Source: an uncultured Arenicella sp. (GTDB lineage: Bacteria > Pseudomonadota > Gammaproteobacteria > Arenicellales > Arenicellaceae). Taken from it: DNA of 64,000 bases. A program made the translations under genes and the position numbers. The stretch covers positions 35,915 through 99,914 of the forward strand of contig CALINO010000010.1 in the NCBI GenBank assembly GCA_938045295.1. The letters run 5' to 3'. Shown piece after piece: positions 20,035-29,432 of this stretch (position 1 is the first letter of the stretch; each line of letters opens with the position of its first letter). The notes under the pieces were generated by a model. It saw nothing but the letters and a program-made list of their open reading frames with translations, had not been told where the DNA came from and made no database searches.

Positions 20035-20076
20035 AAACACTAAAAAGCCCGCAGTTATGCGGGCTTTTTAGTGTTT
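20035..20076. terminator. Bidirectional Rho-independent terminator between the LysR gene and dnaJ
   Basis: A 19-bp perfect inverted repeat (20035-20053 and 20058-20076) with a 4-nt GTTA loop and an AAGCCCGCA core flanked by A and T tracts. It serves the convergent LysR gene (plus) and dnaJ (minus). Confidence 0.95.
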
Positions 20077-20115
20077 GATTAATAACGCCACAACAAGCGT
20101 TCGGTATTTAAAACA

Positions 20116-21270
20116 TCAGGTAACCAAATCATCTAAAAACGATTTTATTTTATCTGACCACGAACTGTTTTGCGGATTGTGCTTACGACCACCTTCACGA
20201 ATAGTGTCGTCCAACTCTTGTAACAACTCTTTTTGACGCTTGGTTAAATTAACCGGTGTTTCCACATCCACTGCGCAATAAAGATCGCCAATAAAGCTAG
20301 CATCACGCACATTTTTTACGCCTTTGCCGCGCAAGCGAAACACATTGCCCGACTGAGTGCCAGCCGGCACCTTCAACTTTGCACGACCTTCAAGGGTCGG
20401 AACTTCTAATTCACCACCTAAAGCCAGAACCGAGTAAGCAATGGGCACATTACAGTGCAAATCCACCCCTTCACGGGTAAAAATTGGGTGTTCTTTAAGG
20501 CTCACCGATACATACAAGTCTCCACTCACACCGCCGCCGCCAGCGCTTTCGCCTTCACCAGACAAGCGAATTTGATCGCCTTCATCGACGCCAGCAGGTA
20601 CTTTCACAGAAAGTTTGCGATTGTCCTTTATTCGGCCCTGACCATGACAGTCATTACAAGGGTCAGTCACTACTGAACCGCTACCATGACACTGCGGGCA
20701 AGCTTGTTGAACCGAAAAGAAACCTTGCTGAATACGCACTTGGCCTTGGCCATTACACGTACCACACTGAGACGGTGAGCTGCCTGGCTTAGCACCAGAA
20801 CCAGAACACGTGCCACAATCAGACATACGCGGAACAGTAATATTAACTTCGGTGCCTTTCACTGCCTCTTCTAAGCTAAGAGACAAGTTATAACGAAGGT
20901 CGGCACCACGTCGCTGTCGTTGACGCCCACCACCAGCGCCACCGCCGAAGATATCGCCAAACATATCACCAAAAATGTCACCAAAACCACCAGCGCCAGC
21001 ACCGCCGCCAAAGCCACCCGCACCACCGCGCCCAGCACTGCCACCTTCAAAGGCAGCGTGGCCAAACTGATCATACGTGGCTCGCTTTTCGGCGTCAGAA
21101 AGCACTTCGTAGGCTTCTTTGGCTTCTTTAAATTTTATTTCAGCTTCTTCGCTATCAGGGTTACGATCAGGGTGATGCTTCATCGCCAAACGACGATACG
21201 CTTTTTTCAAATCACCTTCGGTGACCGATTTGCTCACACCTAAAACTTCGTAATAGTCACGTTTTGCCAT
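20116..21270 (-). CDS. dnaJ: Chaperone DnaJ (Hsp40)
   Basis: Co-chaperone that stimulates DnaK ATPase and binds unfolded substrates. The 384-residue type I DnaJ has a J domain (1-70) with [10 protein letters not shown], a long Gly/Phe-rich region (about 76-115), and four zinc-binding repeats between about 148 and 215 ([32 protein letters not shown]). The C-terminal substrate-binding domains follow. It is 92 bp downstream of dnaK with a stem-loop in between that may lower its expression. Confidence 0.98.
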   Translation of the reverse strand: MAKRDYYEVLGVSKSVTEGDLKKAYRRLAMKHHPDRNPDSEEAEIKFKEAKEAYEVLSDAEKRATYDQFGHAAFEGGSAGRGGAGGFGGGAGAGGFGDIFGDMFGDIFGGGAGGGRQRQRRGADLRYNLSLSLEEAVKGTEVNITVPRMSDCGTCSGSGAKPGSSPSQCGTCNGQGQVRIQQGFFSVQQACPQCHGSGSVVTDPCNDCHGQGRIKDNRKLSVKVPAGVDEGDQIRLSGEGESAGGGGVSGDLYVSVSLKEHPIFTREGVDLHCNVPIAYSVLALGGELEVPTLEGRAKLKVPAGTQSGNVFRLRGKGVKNVRDASFIGDLYCAVDVETPVNLTKRQKELLQELDDTIREGGRKHNPQNSSWSDKIKSFLDDLVT

Positions 21271-21290
21271 AATAAACTCTCTTTGCTAAA

Positions 21291-21318
21291 AAGCCCGCAC
21301 TCCTTCAAGCACGGGCTT
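21291..21318 (-). terminator. Stem-loop with T-run between dnaK and dnaJ, probable attenuator
   Basis: Arms at 21291-21300 and 21309-21318 form about 10 pairs on the minus strand (seven perfect outer pairs, AAGCCCG with CGGGCTT, plus two G-U pairs) around an 8-nt loop, followed by TTTTT. It has terminator form and lies 3' of dnaK, so it may give partial termination and a DnaK:DnaJ excess. Confidence 0.6.
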
Positions 21319-21362
21319 CTTATCGGGTTACGCCTTAAGGTTCAATCGCTCGGCCAAATCAA

Positions 21363-23300
21363 TTAAGATTTAGCGTCGTCATCACCTTTCACTTCTTCAA
21401 ACTCGGCATCAACCACGTTGTCGTCTTGAGCCCCTTGTTGGCCTTCAAAACCACTGGCGTCAGCCGCGCCTTCAGCACCAGCCGATTGAGCGTACATCTT
21501 CTCAGCTAACTTATGGCTAGCTTGCATCAATGTTTCCACTTTGGCATTAATGGCCTCAGCATCGTCCGCTTTCACCGCTTCTTCAACGTCTGCAATGGCC
21601 GCTTCAATGGATGTTTTTTCAGCAGCGTCTAGATCGTCGCCCGCGTCTTCCATGGTTTTCTTAACACCAATCACCATGGCTTCAGCTTGGTTTCGCGCCT
21701 CAACAAGTGCCTTGGCTTTTGCGTCTTCCTCAGCGTGAGCTTCAGCGTCGGCCACCATGGCTTCAATTTCATCATCACTCAAGCCAGAGCTCGACTGAAT
21801 AACAATCTTGTTTTCTTTACCCGTTGCTTTGTCTTTCGCTGACACATTCATAATGCCGTTAGCATCAATGTCAAACGTCACTTCAATTTGTGGCACGCCA
21901 CGACCCGCCGGTGGAATGTCAGTCAAGTCAAAACGACCTAATGACTTATTACCTGCGGCCATTTCACGCTCACCTTGTAATACGTGAATCGTCACGGCGT
22001 TTTGATTGTCTTCGGCTGTTGAAAATACTTGGCTCGCTTTCGTCGGGATGGTTGTATTTTTATCAATCAATGGGGTACGTACGCCACCCATGGTTTCGAT
22101 ACCTAATGTCAACGGCGTTACATCCAACAACAATACGTCTTTAACATCACCACCAAGCACACCGCCTTGAATCGCAGCCCCCATGGCAACGGCTTCATCT
22201 GGGTTCACATCACGACGCGCTTCTTTACCGAAGAAGTCTTGTACGGCTTCTTGTACTTTCGGCATACGGGTTTGACCGCCCACCAAAATAACGTCGTCAA
22301 TTTCACTGCCTGATAAGCCAGCGTCTTTTAATGCAACACGGCATGGCTCAATAGTGCGCTTCACCAAATCTTCAACCAATGACTCTAATTTGGCACGAGA
22401 TAATTTCAATACCAAGTGCTTAGGGCCAGTGGCGTCAGCGGTGATGTATGGCAAGTTAATTTCGGTTTGAGCGCTTGAAGACAACTCAATTTTAGCTTTT
22501 TCAGCGGCTTCTTTAAGACGCTGCATCGCCAATGGGTCACCTTTAAGATCAATGTTTTGATCTTTCTTAAACTCTTCCGCCAAGTAATCAATAATACGGT
22601 TATCAAAGTCTTCACCACCTAAGAAGGTATCGCCGTTAGTCGATAACACTTCAAATTGATGTTCGCCATCAATTTCAGCGATTTCAATAATCGATACGTC
22701 AAACGTACCACCACCCAAATCGTACACCGCAATCTTACGATCGCCAGTTTTTTGATCCATGCCGTAAGCCAACGCAGCGGCTGTTGGCTCATTGATGATA
22801 CGCTTAACTTCAAGACCGGCAATTTTGCCCGCATCTTTAGTTGCTTGACGCTGAGAGTCGTTAAAGTAAGCCGGAACTGTTACTACCGCTTCGGTCACTT
22901 CTTCGCCCAAGAACTCTTCGGCGGTTTTTTTCATTTTTTGCAAAATGCGTGCCGACACTTCAGGCGCCGCCATTTGCTTATCATTAACTTCAACCCAAGC
23001 ATCGCCATTTTTCGCTTTGACGATTTTATAGGGCATTAAGTCAACATCACGTTGCACTACTTCTTCATCAAACTTACGGCCAATCAAACGCTTGACGGCA
23101 TACAATGTGTTTGCAGGGTTAGTGACTGACTGACGTTTAGCCGGTTGGCCTACCAATACTTCGCCGTCATCAATGAACGCTACGTAAGATGGCGTCGTAC
23201 GATCGCCTTCGCTGTTTTCAATGACACGGGGTTTGTCACCGTCCATAACGGCAACACATGAATTAGTAGTACCTAAGTCAATTCCAATTATTTTACCCAT
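21363..23300 (-). CDS. dnaK: Chaperone DnaK (Hsp70)
   Basis: ATP-dependent Hsp70 chaperone. The 645-residue protein starts with [20 protein letters not shown] and carries the other Hsp70 signatures: [15 protein letters not shown] near 190-204 and [17 protein letters not shown] near 338-354. The linker [16 protein letters not shown] precedes the substrate-binding domain from about 395, and the C-terminal lid ends in an acidic tail ([13 protein letters not shown]) matching gammaproteobacterial DnaK. A GAGG Shine-Dalgarno precedes ATG. It follows grpE by 83 bp; this spacer holds only a weak sigma32-like sequence (ATTGAAA, CCCTA). Confidence 0.99.
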   Translation of the reverse strand: MGKIIGIDLGTTNSCVAVMDGDKPRVIENSEGDRTTPSYVAFIDDGEVLVGQPAKRQSVTNPANTLYAVKRLIGRKFDEEVVQRDVDLMPYKIVKAKNGDAWVEVNDKQMAAPEVSARILQKMKKTAEEFLGEEVTEAVVTVPAYFNDSQRQATKDAGKIAGLEVKRIINEPTAAALAYGMDQKTGDRKIAVYDLGGGTFDVSIIEIAEIDGEHQFEVLSTNGDTFLGGEDFDNRIIDYLAEEFKKDQNIDLKGDPLAMQRLKEAAEKAKIELSSSAQTEINLPYITADATGPKHLVLKLSRAKLESLVEDLVKRTIEPCRVALKDAGLSGSEIDDVILVGGQTRMPKVQEAVQDFFGKEARRDVNPDEAVAMGAAIQGGVLGGDVKDVLLLDVTPLTLGIETMGGVRTPLIDKNTTIPTKASQVFSTAEDNQNAVTIHVLQGEREMAAGNKSLGRFDLTDIPPAGRGVPQIEVTFDIDANGIMNVSAKDKATGKENKIVIQSSSGLSDDEIEAMVADAEAHAEEDAKAKALVEARNQAEAMVIGVKKTMEDAGDDLDAAEKTSIEAAIADVEEAVKADDAEAINAKVETLMQASHKLAEKMYAQSAGAEGAADASGFEGQQGAQDDNVVDAEFEEVKGDDDAKS

Positions 23301-23383
23301 TGCTGTTTTACCTCAAATAAAAAACTTAACTGCCCTTTAACTAGGGTCATATCTTTATATTTCAATGCTTAATTACTTCGTGC

Positions 23384-23983
23384 TTACTTAGCCACAACCA
23401 CCATGGCTGGGCGCAATAGCCGGTCGGACAACTCAAAACCGGCTTGTATCACGGTGATAATGCACCCTGACTCAACCTCTTCGGACTCCACCATACTCAT
23501 TGCTTGGTGCAAATTAGGGTCTAATTTATCCCCTACTTCTGGCGCTATTTTGTTTAACGAAAATTTTGTAAACGCAGAATTAAGTTGGCTTAATGTGATC
23601 TTGGAGCCTTCATAAATACTTTTTACTGTTTCATCAGCGTCTTCAGCCGGCTCATTATTCGTTGCCAAGGTTAGACTGTCATAAACATTCAGCATTTCTT
23701 TAGCAAAGCCTTCAATGGCAAACTTACGCGCATTAGCCACTTCTTTTTCAGCTCGGCGGCGCACATTATCTTCTTCAGCCTTAGCACGTAAAAACGCGTC
23801 TTTAAGCTTGGCTATTTCGTGCTGTGCTGCTTCTAACTCGCTTAATGTGTCTTGTGAACCCTCTACGGCCTCAACGGACTCATCAATCTCTTGGTCTGAC
23901 TCAACAACGTCAGCGCTATCATTAACATCAGCGCTTTGTGAAATCTCATCAGGGTTTAAATCTTTATTTTTTGCTTCACTCAT
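23384..23983 (-). CDS. grpE: Nucleotide exchange factor GrpE
   Basis: Dimeric DnaK nucleotide-exchange factor, 199 residues. An acidic, disordered N-terminus (about 1-50) precedes the long coiled coil (LEAAQHEIAKLKDAFLRAKAEEDNVRRRAEKE region, about 50-90) and a C-terminal beta domain with NKIAPEVGDKLDPNLHQAMS and SGCIITVIQAGFELSDRLLRPAMVVVAK ends (partly quoted). First gene of the grpE-dnaK-dnaJ operon. A near-consensus heat-shock promoter lies 74 bp upstream. No hrcA gene and no CIRCE element are visible. Confidence 0.96.
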   Translation of the reverse strand: MSEAKNKDLNPDEISQSADVNDSADVVESDQEIDESVEAVEGSQDTLSELEAAQHEIAKLKDAFLRAKAEEDNVRRRAEKEVANARKFAIEGFAKEMLNVYDSLTLATNNEPAEDADETVKSIYEGSKITLSQLNSAFTKFSLNKIAPEVGDKLDPNLHQAMSMVESEEVESGCIITVIQAGFELSDRLLRPAMVVVAK

Positions 23984-24056
23984 TACGATTCGCTTTCGAT
24001 GGTAGTTTTAGCCGTATTTGGCCGTTTAAACGTAGCAAACTAGGAATGCGTGGATT

Positions 24057-24082
24057 ATGGGGATAGATTCAGCCAATTCAAG
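24057..24082 (-). promoter_or_regulatory. Sigma32 (heat-shock) promoter of grpE-dnaK-dnaJ
   Basis: On the minus strand, CTTGAAT at 24082-24076 and CCCCAT at 24062-24057 are separated by 13 nt. This closely matches the known RpoH consensus CTTGAAA-N(11-16)-CCCCAT, and it sits 74 bp before the grpE start. Heat-shock control of the whole operon is inferred. Confidence 0.88.
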
Positions 24083-24235
24083 CAATTAGAGAAAATTTTG
24101 TGCTTTTTTTCTCTTTAGCAAACATTATTTTCAACAAGCCCCAATGTTTTGACTTTCAGTAATAGAAAAAATTGTTTTTTAGATAAAAGTAGGCCTGAGT
24201 AATGCCTACTCACAGGCGCACCACCAAAGTAAGCG

Positions 24236-24952
24236 CTAATCTGTTATTTGTGGAACAACCGATTGAATATGATCCATGGTAAATCCCCTACTTTGCAAAA
24301 AGCGCGCACGCTTCGACCACGCACTGTAATCCTTAACAGGCTCATCACCGAATTTTTTATCATGCTGCACTAGAGCATTATCAAACCACAGGGCGGCACC
24401 CACATCCAAATACTCATCAACCACCTGAATACCGACTCCTTTTGCACGCAATTCAGCTTTGATTTTAATCGGGCCCTGCCCTTTATTCGATCGAAATCGA
24501 ACAAACGCTTCAGCAAACCTTAAGTCCGACACATAGTCGTTTTGTGTTAGATAGTCCATCACAGCAAATACCGTATCAGGGTTATCTGCTTTTAAAGACA
24601 ATTTATTTTTTAGTTCTTGAACGCTGTGCTCACGCATCGACAACAAATAAACGGCCTTATGCATCAACCGATCGTATTCAGTTTTTGGCGACGTGCGAGG
24701 TTGGGCAGCGGGTTTCTTTTCAAAGTCCTCTGAAAAGTCATCTAGGTCACTGCTGTGCTTTTTCTTTGCTTTGCGAGTAAACTTTTTAGACTGTGTACCG
24801 AATTCGTTATTGCGTTCTTTGTTAGCCTGATTATCTTGAGAGCTAAACGTCTGTTTGGCTGAAACATGCTCCATACTGAGTCCAGTTTCAGTATGAGCGT
24901 CATCCACGTTCTCTTTTGATTTACGTTTATCGGGTGATTTTATAAGTTTCAT
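24236..24952 (-). CDS. recX: RecA regulator RecX with extended N-terminus
   Basis: RecX modulates RecA filament assembly. The conserved part, about residues 90-238, shows the three-helix repeats: YLLSMREHSVQELKNKL, YLTQNDYVSDLRFAEAFVRFRSNKGQGP, IKAELRAKGV and YSAWSKRARFLQSRGFTMDHIQSV. The start at 24952 gives 238 residues; an upstream ATG at 25000 would add a hydrophobic 16-residue stub. The first 90 residues are charged, low-complexity and lysine-rich, which is much longer than E. coli RecX (166 residues). It lies 292 bp downstream of recA on the same strand, the usual order. Confidence 0.9.
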   Translation of the reverse strand: MKLIKSPDKRKSKENVDDAHTETGLSMEHVSAKQTFSSQDNQANKERNNEFGTQSKKFTRKAKKKHSSDLDDFSEDFEKKPAAQPRTSPKTEYDRLMHKAVYLLSMREHSVQELKNKLSLKADNPDTVFAVMDYLTQNDYVSDLRFAEAFVRFRSNKGQGPIKIKAELRAKGVGIQVVDEYLDVGAALWFDNALVQHDKKFGDEPVKDYSAWSKRARFLQSRGFTMDHIQSVVPQITD

Positions 24953-25244
24953 AATGACACCGTGCTGGACCAAAGCCAAAAACCAAATAAATGAACGCAA
25001 TAAAGGTCAAACATTTGGCTTTTAAAATAGGCTGACTGAGCTAAATAGGTGATTGCAGCTTAACGTTATACACTTCTCACACTATCATTAAGGCTTGCAC
25101 TACCCAGTTTAACCTGGGGCCTGCAAAACTAATATCTATAAAACTCAGCTCTGTTTTTATAAACACTGAGAGTGGTTACTACCCTATTGAAAATGGTAAC
25201 CACAGAACAAAATTTCTTATTTAGTTTTCTCAGTTTTGCTTAAC

Positions 25245-26300
25245 TCAGTCTTTCGTAGTTGTATCTGCTTTTTCATCAGCGCCTGCTTCAGCTTGGTCGG
25301 CCACCTCGCCCCCAACGCCAAGAGCAGCACGTACTTTGGCTTCAATCTCTTCAGCCATGGCAACATTTTCTTTTAGAAAATCGCGCACATTATCTTTACC
25401 TTGACCGATTCGAGTACCGTCATAGCTGTACCACGCACCAGACTTTTCAACAATATTATGCTCAACACCAATGCTGATGAGTTCGCTCTCTTTTGAAATA
25501 CCTTGGTTATACAAAATATCAAATTCGGTTTGTTTGAACGGTGGCGCCACTTTATTTTTCACCACTTTCACACGCGTTTGATTACCAAAAATTTCATCGC
25601 CTTTTTTAATGGCACCAATACGACGAATGTCTAAGCGAACAGACGAGTAAAACTTGAGTGCATTACCGCCAGTAGTGGTTTCGGGGTTTCCAAACATGAC
25701 GCCAATTTTCATTCTTAACTGATTGATAAATACAACCAACGTATTCGACTTTTGAATATTCGCAGTAAGTTTTCTTAATGCCTGAGAAAGTAATCTAGCC
25801 TGTAGCCCCATGTGCGAATCGCCCATGTCACCTTCAATTTCAGCCTTAGGAGTGAGTGCCGCTACTGAGTCGACAACAATCATGCCCACCGCCGCTGAAC
25901 GTACAAGCATGTCAACGATTTCAAGCGCTTGTTCACCGGTATCGGGCTGCGAAACCAGCAGTTCATCAATATTAACGCCCAGCTTTTCAGCGTAACTTGG
26001 GTCTAATGCGTGCTCAGCGTCAATAAAAGCACAGGTCAGACCTTTCTTTTGTGCCTGAGCAATTGTTTCAAGTGTCAGCGTGGTTTTACCTGAAGATTCA
26101 GGCCCGTAGATTTCAACAATACGACCTTGTGGCAAACCACCCACACCTAGCGCAGTATCTAAGCCAATACTGCCAGTAGAGACAACATCAATGGCACCAC
26201 GAGCGCCTTCATCGCCCAAACGCATTACTGAGCCCTTACCAAATTGACGCTCAATTTGAGTTAATGCGGCTTGTAAGGCTTTTTGTTTGTTGTCGTCCAT
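25245..26300 (-). CDS. recA: Recombinase RecA
   Basis: Strand-exchange ATPase and co-protease for LexA. The 351-residue protein has Walker [14 protein letters not shown] near 65-77, a Walker B region [18 protein letters not shown] near 140-157, the L1 and L2 DNA loops ([41 protein letters not shown], quoted in part), and an acidic C-terminal tail. A CCGGAGA Shine-Dalgarno precedes ATG. An SOS box is 67 bp upstream. recX is downstream. The lexA gene in the same window has a matching SOS box. Confidence 0.99.
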   Translation of the reverse strand: MDDNKQKALQAALTQIERQFGKGSVMRLGDEGARGAIDVVSTGSIGLDTALGVGGLPQGRIVEIYGPESSGKTTLTLETIAQAQKKGLTCAFIDAEHALDPSYAEKLGVNIDELLVSQPDTGEQALEIVDMLVRSAAVGMIVVDSVAALTPKAEIEGDMGDSHMGLQARLLSQALRKLTANIQKSNTLVVFINQLRMKIGVMFGNPETTTGGNALKFYSSVRLDIRRIGAIKKGDEIFGNQTRVKVVKNKVAPPFKQTEFDILYNQGISKESELISIGVEHNIVEKSGAWYSYDGTRIGQGKDNVRDFLKENVAMAEEIEAKVRAALGVGGEVADQAEAGADEKADTTTKD

Positions 26301-26366
26301 TTCTGTCTCCGGAAAATAGGTGGAATTAGTAAAATTGTTTTATTGATTATGCTGCATTTAGCATAA

Positions 26367-26400
26367 CTGTTAATTTATACAGTAATTTTATTTATGTCAA
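26367..26400 (-). promoter_or_regulatory. LexA (SOS) box and -35 element of recA
   Basis: CTG-TATAAATTAA-CAG on the minus strand (26382-26367) fits the LexA consensus CTG-N10-CAG. A perfect TTGACA (26400-26395) precedes it, so the LexA site overlaps the spacer and -10 region. LexA repression of recA is inferred from family knowledge and this placement. Confidence 0.9.
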
Positions 26401-26481
26401 CCAGTGTTTGAAAAAACACCCTTAAAAGCTGATTGCTGTACGGTCGATAATTCTGGCTAATGACAATTCGAGCCAATCGAT

Positions 26482-26712
26482 CTAATAATGTGGCGGCCTT
26501 TCGTCGACCACCACATCAGTACCGGATGGATCACCCTCTTGAGTCGTGGCTAATTTTTCAACCAGCGCTTCAACCAATAACGATAATTTTTGCAGCTCTT
26601 TTTGTTGAGAGAAATATTCGTCACTCAGTTTGCTCATCGCGTCTTCTAAAAACGCGACTTTAATTTGCAGTTCTTGCACTGTCGAGGGCTGCTGCCCACT
26701 GTCATCACTCAT
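26482..26712 (-). CDS. slyX: SlyX family protein
   Basis: A 76-residue coiled-coil protein of unknown biochemical function. The central heptads (VQELQIKVAFLEDAMSKLSDEYFSQQKELQKLSLLVEAL region) and the terminal VDERPPHY are hallmarks of SlyX. The ATG at 26712 is preferred; an in-frame ATG at 26775 would add 21 residues inside glpK. The start overlaps the glpK stop by 8 bases (ATGAGTGA), indicating translational coupling with glpK, a pairing I do not recall as usual. Confidence 0.9.
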   Translation of the reverse strand: MSDDSGQQPSTVQELQIKVAFLEDAMSKLSDEYFSQQKELQKLSLLVEALVEKLATTQEGDPSGTDVVVDERPPHY

Positions 26713-28198
26713 CAAGGTCAATCCACTGTTTAGATCTGTCGACCGCTTTATGCCAACGTTTGAGCAAAGTTTCAACCGTTTTCACTGGTAATTTAGGTTT
26801 AAACTCCTGTTCCACCTCACGAACCTTGAGTAAGTCACTGTATTGCCAATAACCGGTTTGCAAACCGGCCAAATAGGCGGCACCAAGCGCGGTTGATTCA
26901 AGCACTTTGGGGCGGTTAATGGGTTTTTGCAATACATCGGCCTGAAACTGGGCAAGAAAGTCATTGGCAATAGCACCACCGTCCACGTTAAGTTGGCTCA
27001 GTTCAATGCCGCTGTCTTTTTCCATGGCGTTTAGCACATCGTAAATTTGATACGCCAAGGATTGCAAGGTTGCCTTGGCTATTTCGGGCCTGCCGGAGTC
27101 TCGTGTTAAACCAAAGATTGCACCACGCGCATACATATCCCAATGCGGGGCACCAAGGCCGGCAAACGCTGGCACGACAACCACGTCACTTTCTGGGCTG
27201 GCTTGCAACGCTAACGATTCTGACTCACCAGCGGACTCAATAAACTGCAATTCGTCGCGCAACCACTGAATTGCAGCGCCAGCAATAAACACACTGCCTT
27301 CCAAGGCATACGTGGTTTTGCCATTAATCGACCACGCAATGGTGCTTAACAAACCCGATTTACTGTCTATTCTTTCTGAACCGGTGTTCATCAATAAAAA
27401 ACAACCGGTGCCGTAAGTGTTCTTTGCCATGCCCTCTTCAAAACACACTTGACCAAATAAAGCCGCTTGTTGATCGCCCGCCACACCGGCAATAGGAACA
27501 CTTTTACCTTGAAAAGTGAGCTCGCCAAAATCACCGGAACTATCGCGCACCTGCGGCAACATGCTTTGAGGTATTGAGAACAAATCTAACAGCTCTTGGT
27601 CCCACTCGCCGTTATTGATATTGAATAGCATCGTTCGCGCTGCGTTACTTGGGTCTGTGGCATGCACTGCGCCTTCGGTTAAATTCCAAATGAGCCACGT
27701 ATCAATGGTGCCAAAAAGCAACTCATCATTGTTCGCTAACGCGCGCGCGCCTTCTACATTATCAAGAATCCATTGCACTTTGCTGGCTGAAAAATAAGCA
27801 TCAAGCACTAAGCCTGTTTTTTCTTGAATTTTTTGTTTCCACCCTTGAGCGGCAATTTCATCGCACCGGGCAGCCGTTCTGCGGTCTTGCCAAACAATAG
27901 CATTGCATATTGGCTTGCCTGTTTTCTTATTCCAAACCACCGTTGTTTCACGCTGATTGGTAATGCCTATGGCCGCAATATCATCGGGCGTTAACTGGTT
28001 GTTAGCCACCAACTGCTGTAATACGCGAAATTGGGAATCCCAAATTTCGTTGGCATCGTGCTCCACCCAACCCGGCTTAGGGAAGTGCTGAGTAAACTCT
28101 TGCTGAGACACATCAACTAACTGCGAATCATGATTAAATAATACAGCTCTCGAGCTGGTAGTTCCTTGGTCTAAAGCAATAATAAATTGTTGGCTCAC
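26705..28198 (-). CDS. glpK: Glycerol kinase GlpK
   Basis: Phosphorylates glycerol to sn-glycerol 3-phosphate with ATP. The 497-residue FGGY kinase starts with IIALDQGTTSSRAVLFN near 5-21 and has GWVEHDANEIW near 43-53, ITNQRETTVVWNKKTG near 78-93, the FGGY signature AIQWLRDELQFIES region near 307-320, and LNVDGGAIANDFLAQFQADV near 400-420. No glpF, glpD or glpR is adjacent, so it is a stand-alone kinase with only slyX downstream. A well-formed promoter with a palindromic operator precedes it. Confidence 0.97.
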   Translation of the reverse strand: MSQQFIIALDQGTTSSRAVLFNHDSQLVDVSQQEFTQHFPKPGWVEHDANEIWDSQFRVLQQLVANNQLTPDDIAAIGITNQRETTVVWNKKTGKPICNAIVWQDRRTAARCDEIAAQGWKQKIQEKTGLVLDAYFSASKVQWILDNVEGARALANNDELLFGTIDTWLIWNLTEGAVHATDPSNAARTMLFNINNGEWDQELLDLFSIPQSMLPQVRDSSGDFGELTFQGKSVPIAGVAGDQQAALFGQVCFEEGMAKNTYGTGCFLLMNTGSERIDSKSGLLSTIAWSINGKTTYALEGSVFIAGAAIQWLRDELQFIESAGESESLALQASPESDVVVVPAFAGLGAPHWDMYARGAIFGLTRDSGRPEIAKATLQSLAYQIYDVLNAMEKDSGIELSQLNVDGGAIANDFLAQFQADVLQKPINRPKVLESTALGAAYLAGLQTGYWQYSDLLKVREVEQEFKPKLPVKTVETLLKRWHKAVDRSKQWIDLDE

Positions 28199-28253
28199 GT
28201 TACCTCCAAACCTCTGTTTATGCGAGTGATAGCCACCTTACAAAGCGGCTTTA

Positions 28254-28297
28254 ATTGTCAGACAATAAAGTGTACGCAATTTTTGTTCGCAAACCAA
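28254..28297 (-). promoter_or_regulatory. glpK promoter with TTGT-N3-ACAA type operator
   Basis: On the minus strand TTGGTT (28297-28292) and TACACT (28274-28269) are spaced by exactly 17 nt, a good sigma70 layout. Right after the -10, at 28266-28254, lies ATTGTC-A-GACAAT (same on both strands except the centre). The core matches the TTGT-N3-ACAA pattern known for the FadR subgroup of GntR regulators. Its location near the start site suggests repression of glpK. The bound protein is unknown. Confidence 0.6.
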
Positions 28298-28397
28298 TGC
28301 AATCAAACAGTTTTACTAATTGAGCAAGACTGTTAGCATCGCAGGTATAGCAAGGGCGCGCATGGCTCTCGAGATTGAATTATTAACTAAAAGTCCA

Positions 28398-29363
28398 ATG
28401 AAAAACCCTTACCGCATTGTTTACTTAGATAGAGATGGGCTGCCTCCACACATAAAGGTTCCAGCGCCAAACAGCCATCACGAATGGCGTAATTACCCCA
28501 CCAGCACGCAAGAACAGGCCATTGAACGCAGCCAACACGCTGACATTTTAGTAATCAATAAAGCACCCATTACCGCGCAACTACTGGATGCCTGCCCATC
28601 GGTAAAGCACGTGGTGGTGAGCGCCACTGGCTATAATGTGGTGGACATTGCCGCCTGCCAAGAAAGGTCGGTCAGTGTTAGCAATATTCCCAGCTATGCC
28701 GCCACTACCGTTTCAGAGCACGTAATTGCGTGCGCCATGACGCTACACAGAGAGCTATTTCGCCATGTTCAAAGCGTCAACCAAGGCAAATGGCAAACTT
28801 CACCCACCTTTTGTTTGTTTGGTAAGCCGTTTAAAAACTTAGAAGGCGCCACCATGGGCTTAATTGGCCTAGGCGAAATTGGCGAAGCCACTGCTCGCAA
28901 AGCGCACGCGCTGGGCATGAACGTGGTGTTTTGCAAACGGCAAACCACCACGCACCCATTTGCCAAACAAGTGGAATTAGTTGAGCTATTACAATGTTCT
29001 GACATTGTCAGCCTGCATTGTGACTTAAACTCATCTACGGCCAATCTGATTGGTGAAGAAGAGCTGGCATTAATGCCCGAACACGCCATATTAATTAACA
29101 CCGCACGCGGCGGAATTGTTGATGAAGTCGCGCTGTGCAACGCAATAAAAAAGCAACGCCTTGCGGGTATTGCTTTTGACGTTCTGAGTGAAGAGCCACC
29201 CAGAGATGATTCGCCACTTTTGTCGATTAGCAATCTGCCCAATGTACTAATTACACCTCACATTGCTTGGGCAAGTGAACAAGCAATGCAATATTTAGCC
29301 AACACAGTTAGCCGCAACATTGATGCCTTTATCAACGGCTCACCGATCAATATAGTTTCTTAG
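28398..29363 (+). CDS. D-isomer-specific 2-hydroxyacid dehydrogenase (glycerate/hydroxypyruvate type)
   Basis: NAD(P)-dependent dehydrogenase of the D-2-hydroxyacid family, 321 residues from the ATG at 28398. An ATG at 28362 with AAGGG upstream, and a TTG at 28320, are in frame; the later start matches the family's N-terminal strand (YRIVYLDRDGLP). The Rossmann motif GLIGLGEIGEATARKAHALG is near residues 153-172; the catalytic set is visible as Arg in NTARGGIVDE, Glu in VLSEEPP, and His in LITPHIAWAS near 295-304. The best guess is a hydroxypyruvate/glyoxylate reductase, but substrate cannot be fixed. avtA follows by 69 bp. Confidence 0.88.
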   Translation: MKNPYRIVYLDRDGLPPHIKVPAPNSHHEWRNYPTSTQEQAIERSQHADILVINKAPITAQLLDACPSVKHVVVSATGYNVVDIAACQERSVSVSNIPSYAATTVSEHVIACAMTLHRELFRHVQSVNQGKWQTSPTFCLFGKPFKNLEGATMGLIGLGEIGEATARKAHALGMNVVFCKRQTTTHPFAKQVELVELLQCSDIVSLHCDLNSSTANLIGEEELALMPEHAILINTARGGIVDEVALCNAIKKQRLAGIAFDVLSEEPPRDDSPLLSISNLPNVLITPHIAWASEQAMQYLANTVSRNIDAFINGSPINIVS

Positions 29364-29432
29364 AAATTAACAGTAAGATACTGATAAAATTAATTTTATT
29401 TAGAATAACTTAAAACACACAGTTATAATTTC

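Noticed and set aside
23301..23383. A second sigma32 promoter directly before dnaK
   Set aside because: ATTGAAA and CCCTA are present but the -10 departs clearly from CCCCAT; too weak to list as a promoter.
25172..25203. Inverted repeat GTGGTTAC/GTAACCAC downstream of recA as a terminator
   Set aside because: The loop is 16 nt and no T-run follows on the minus strand.
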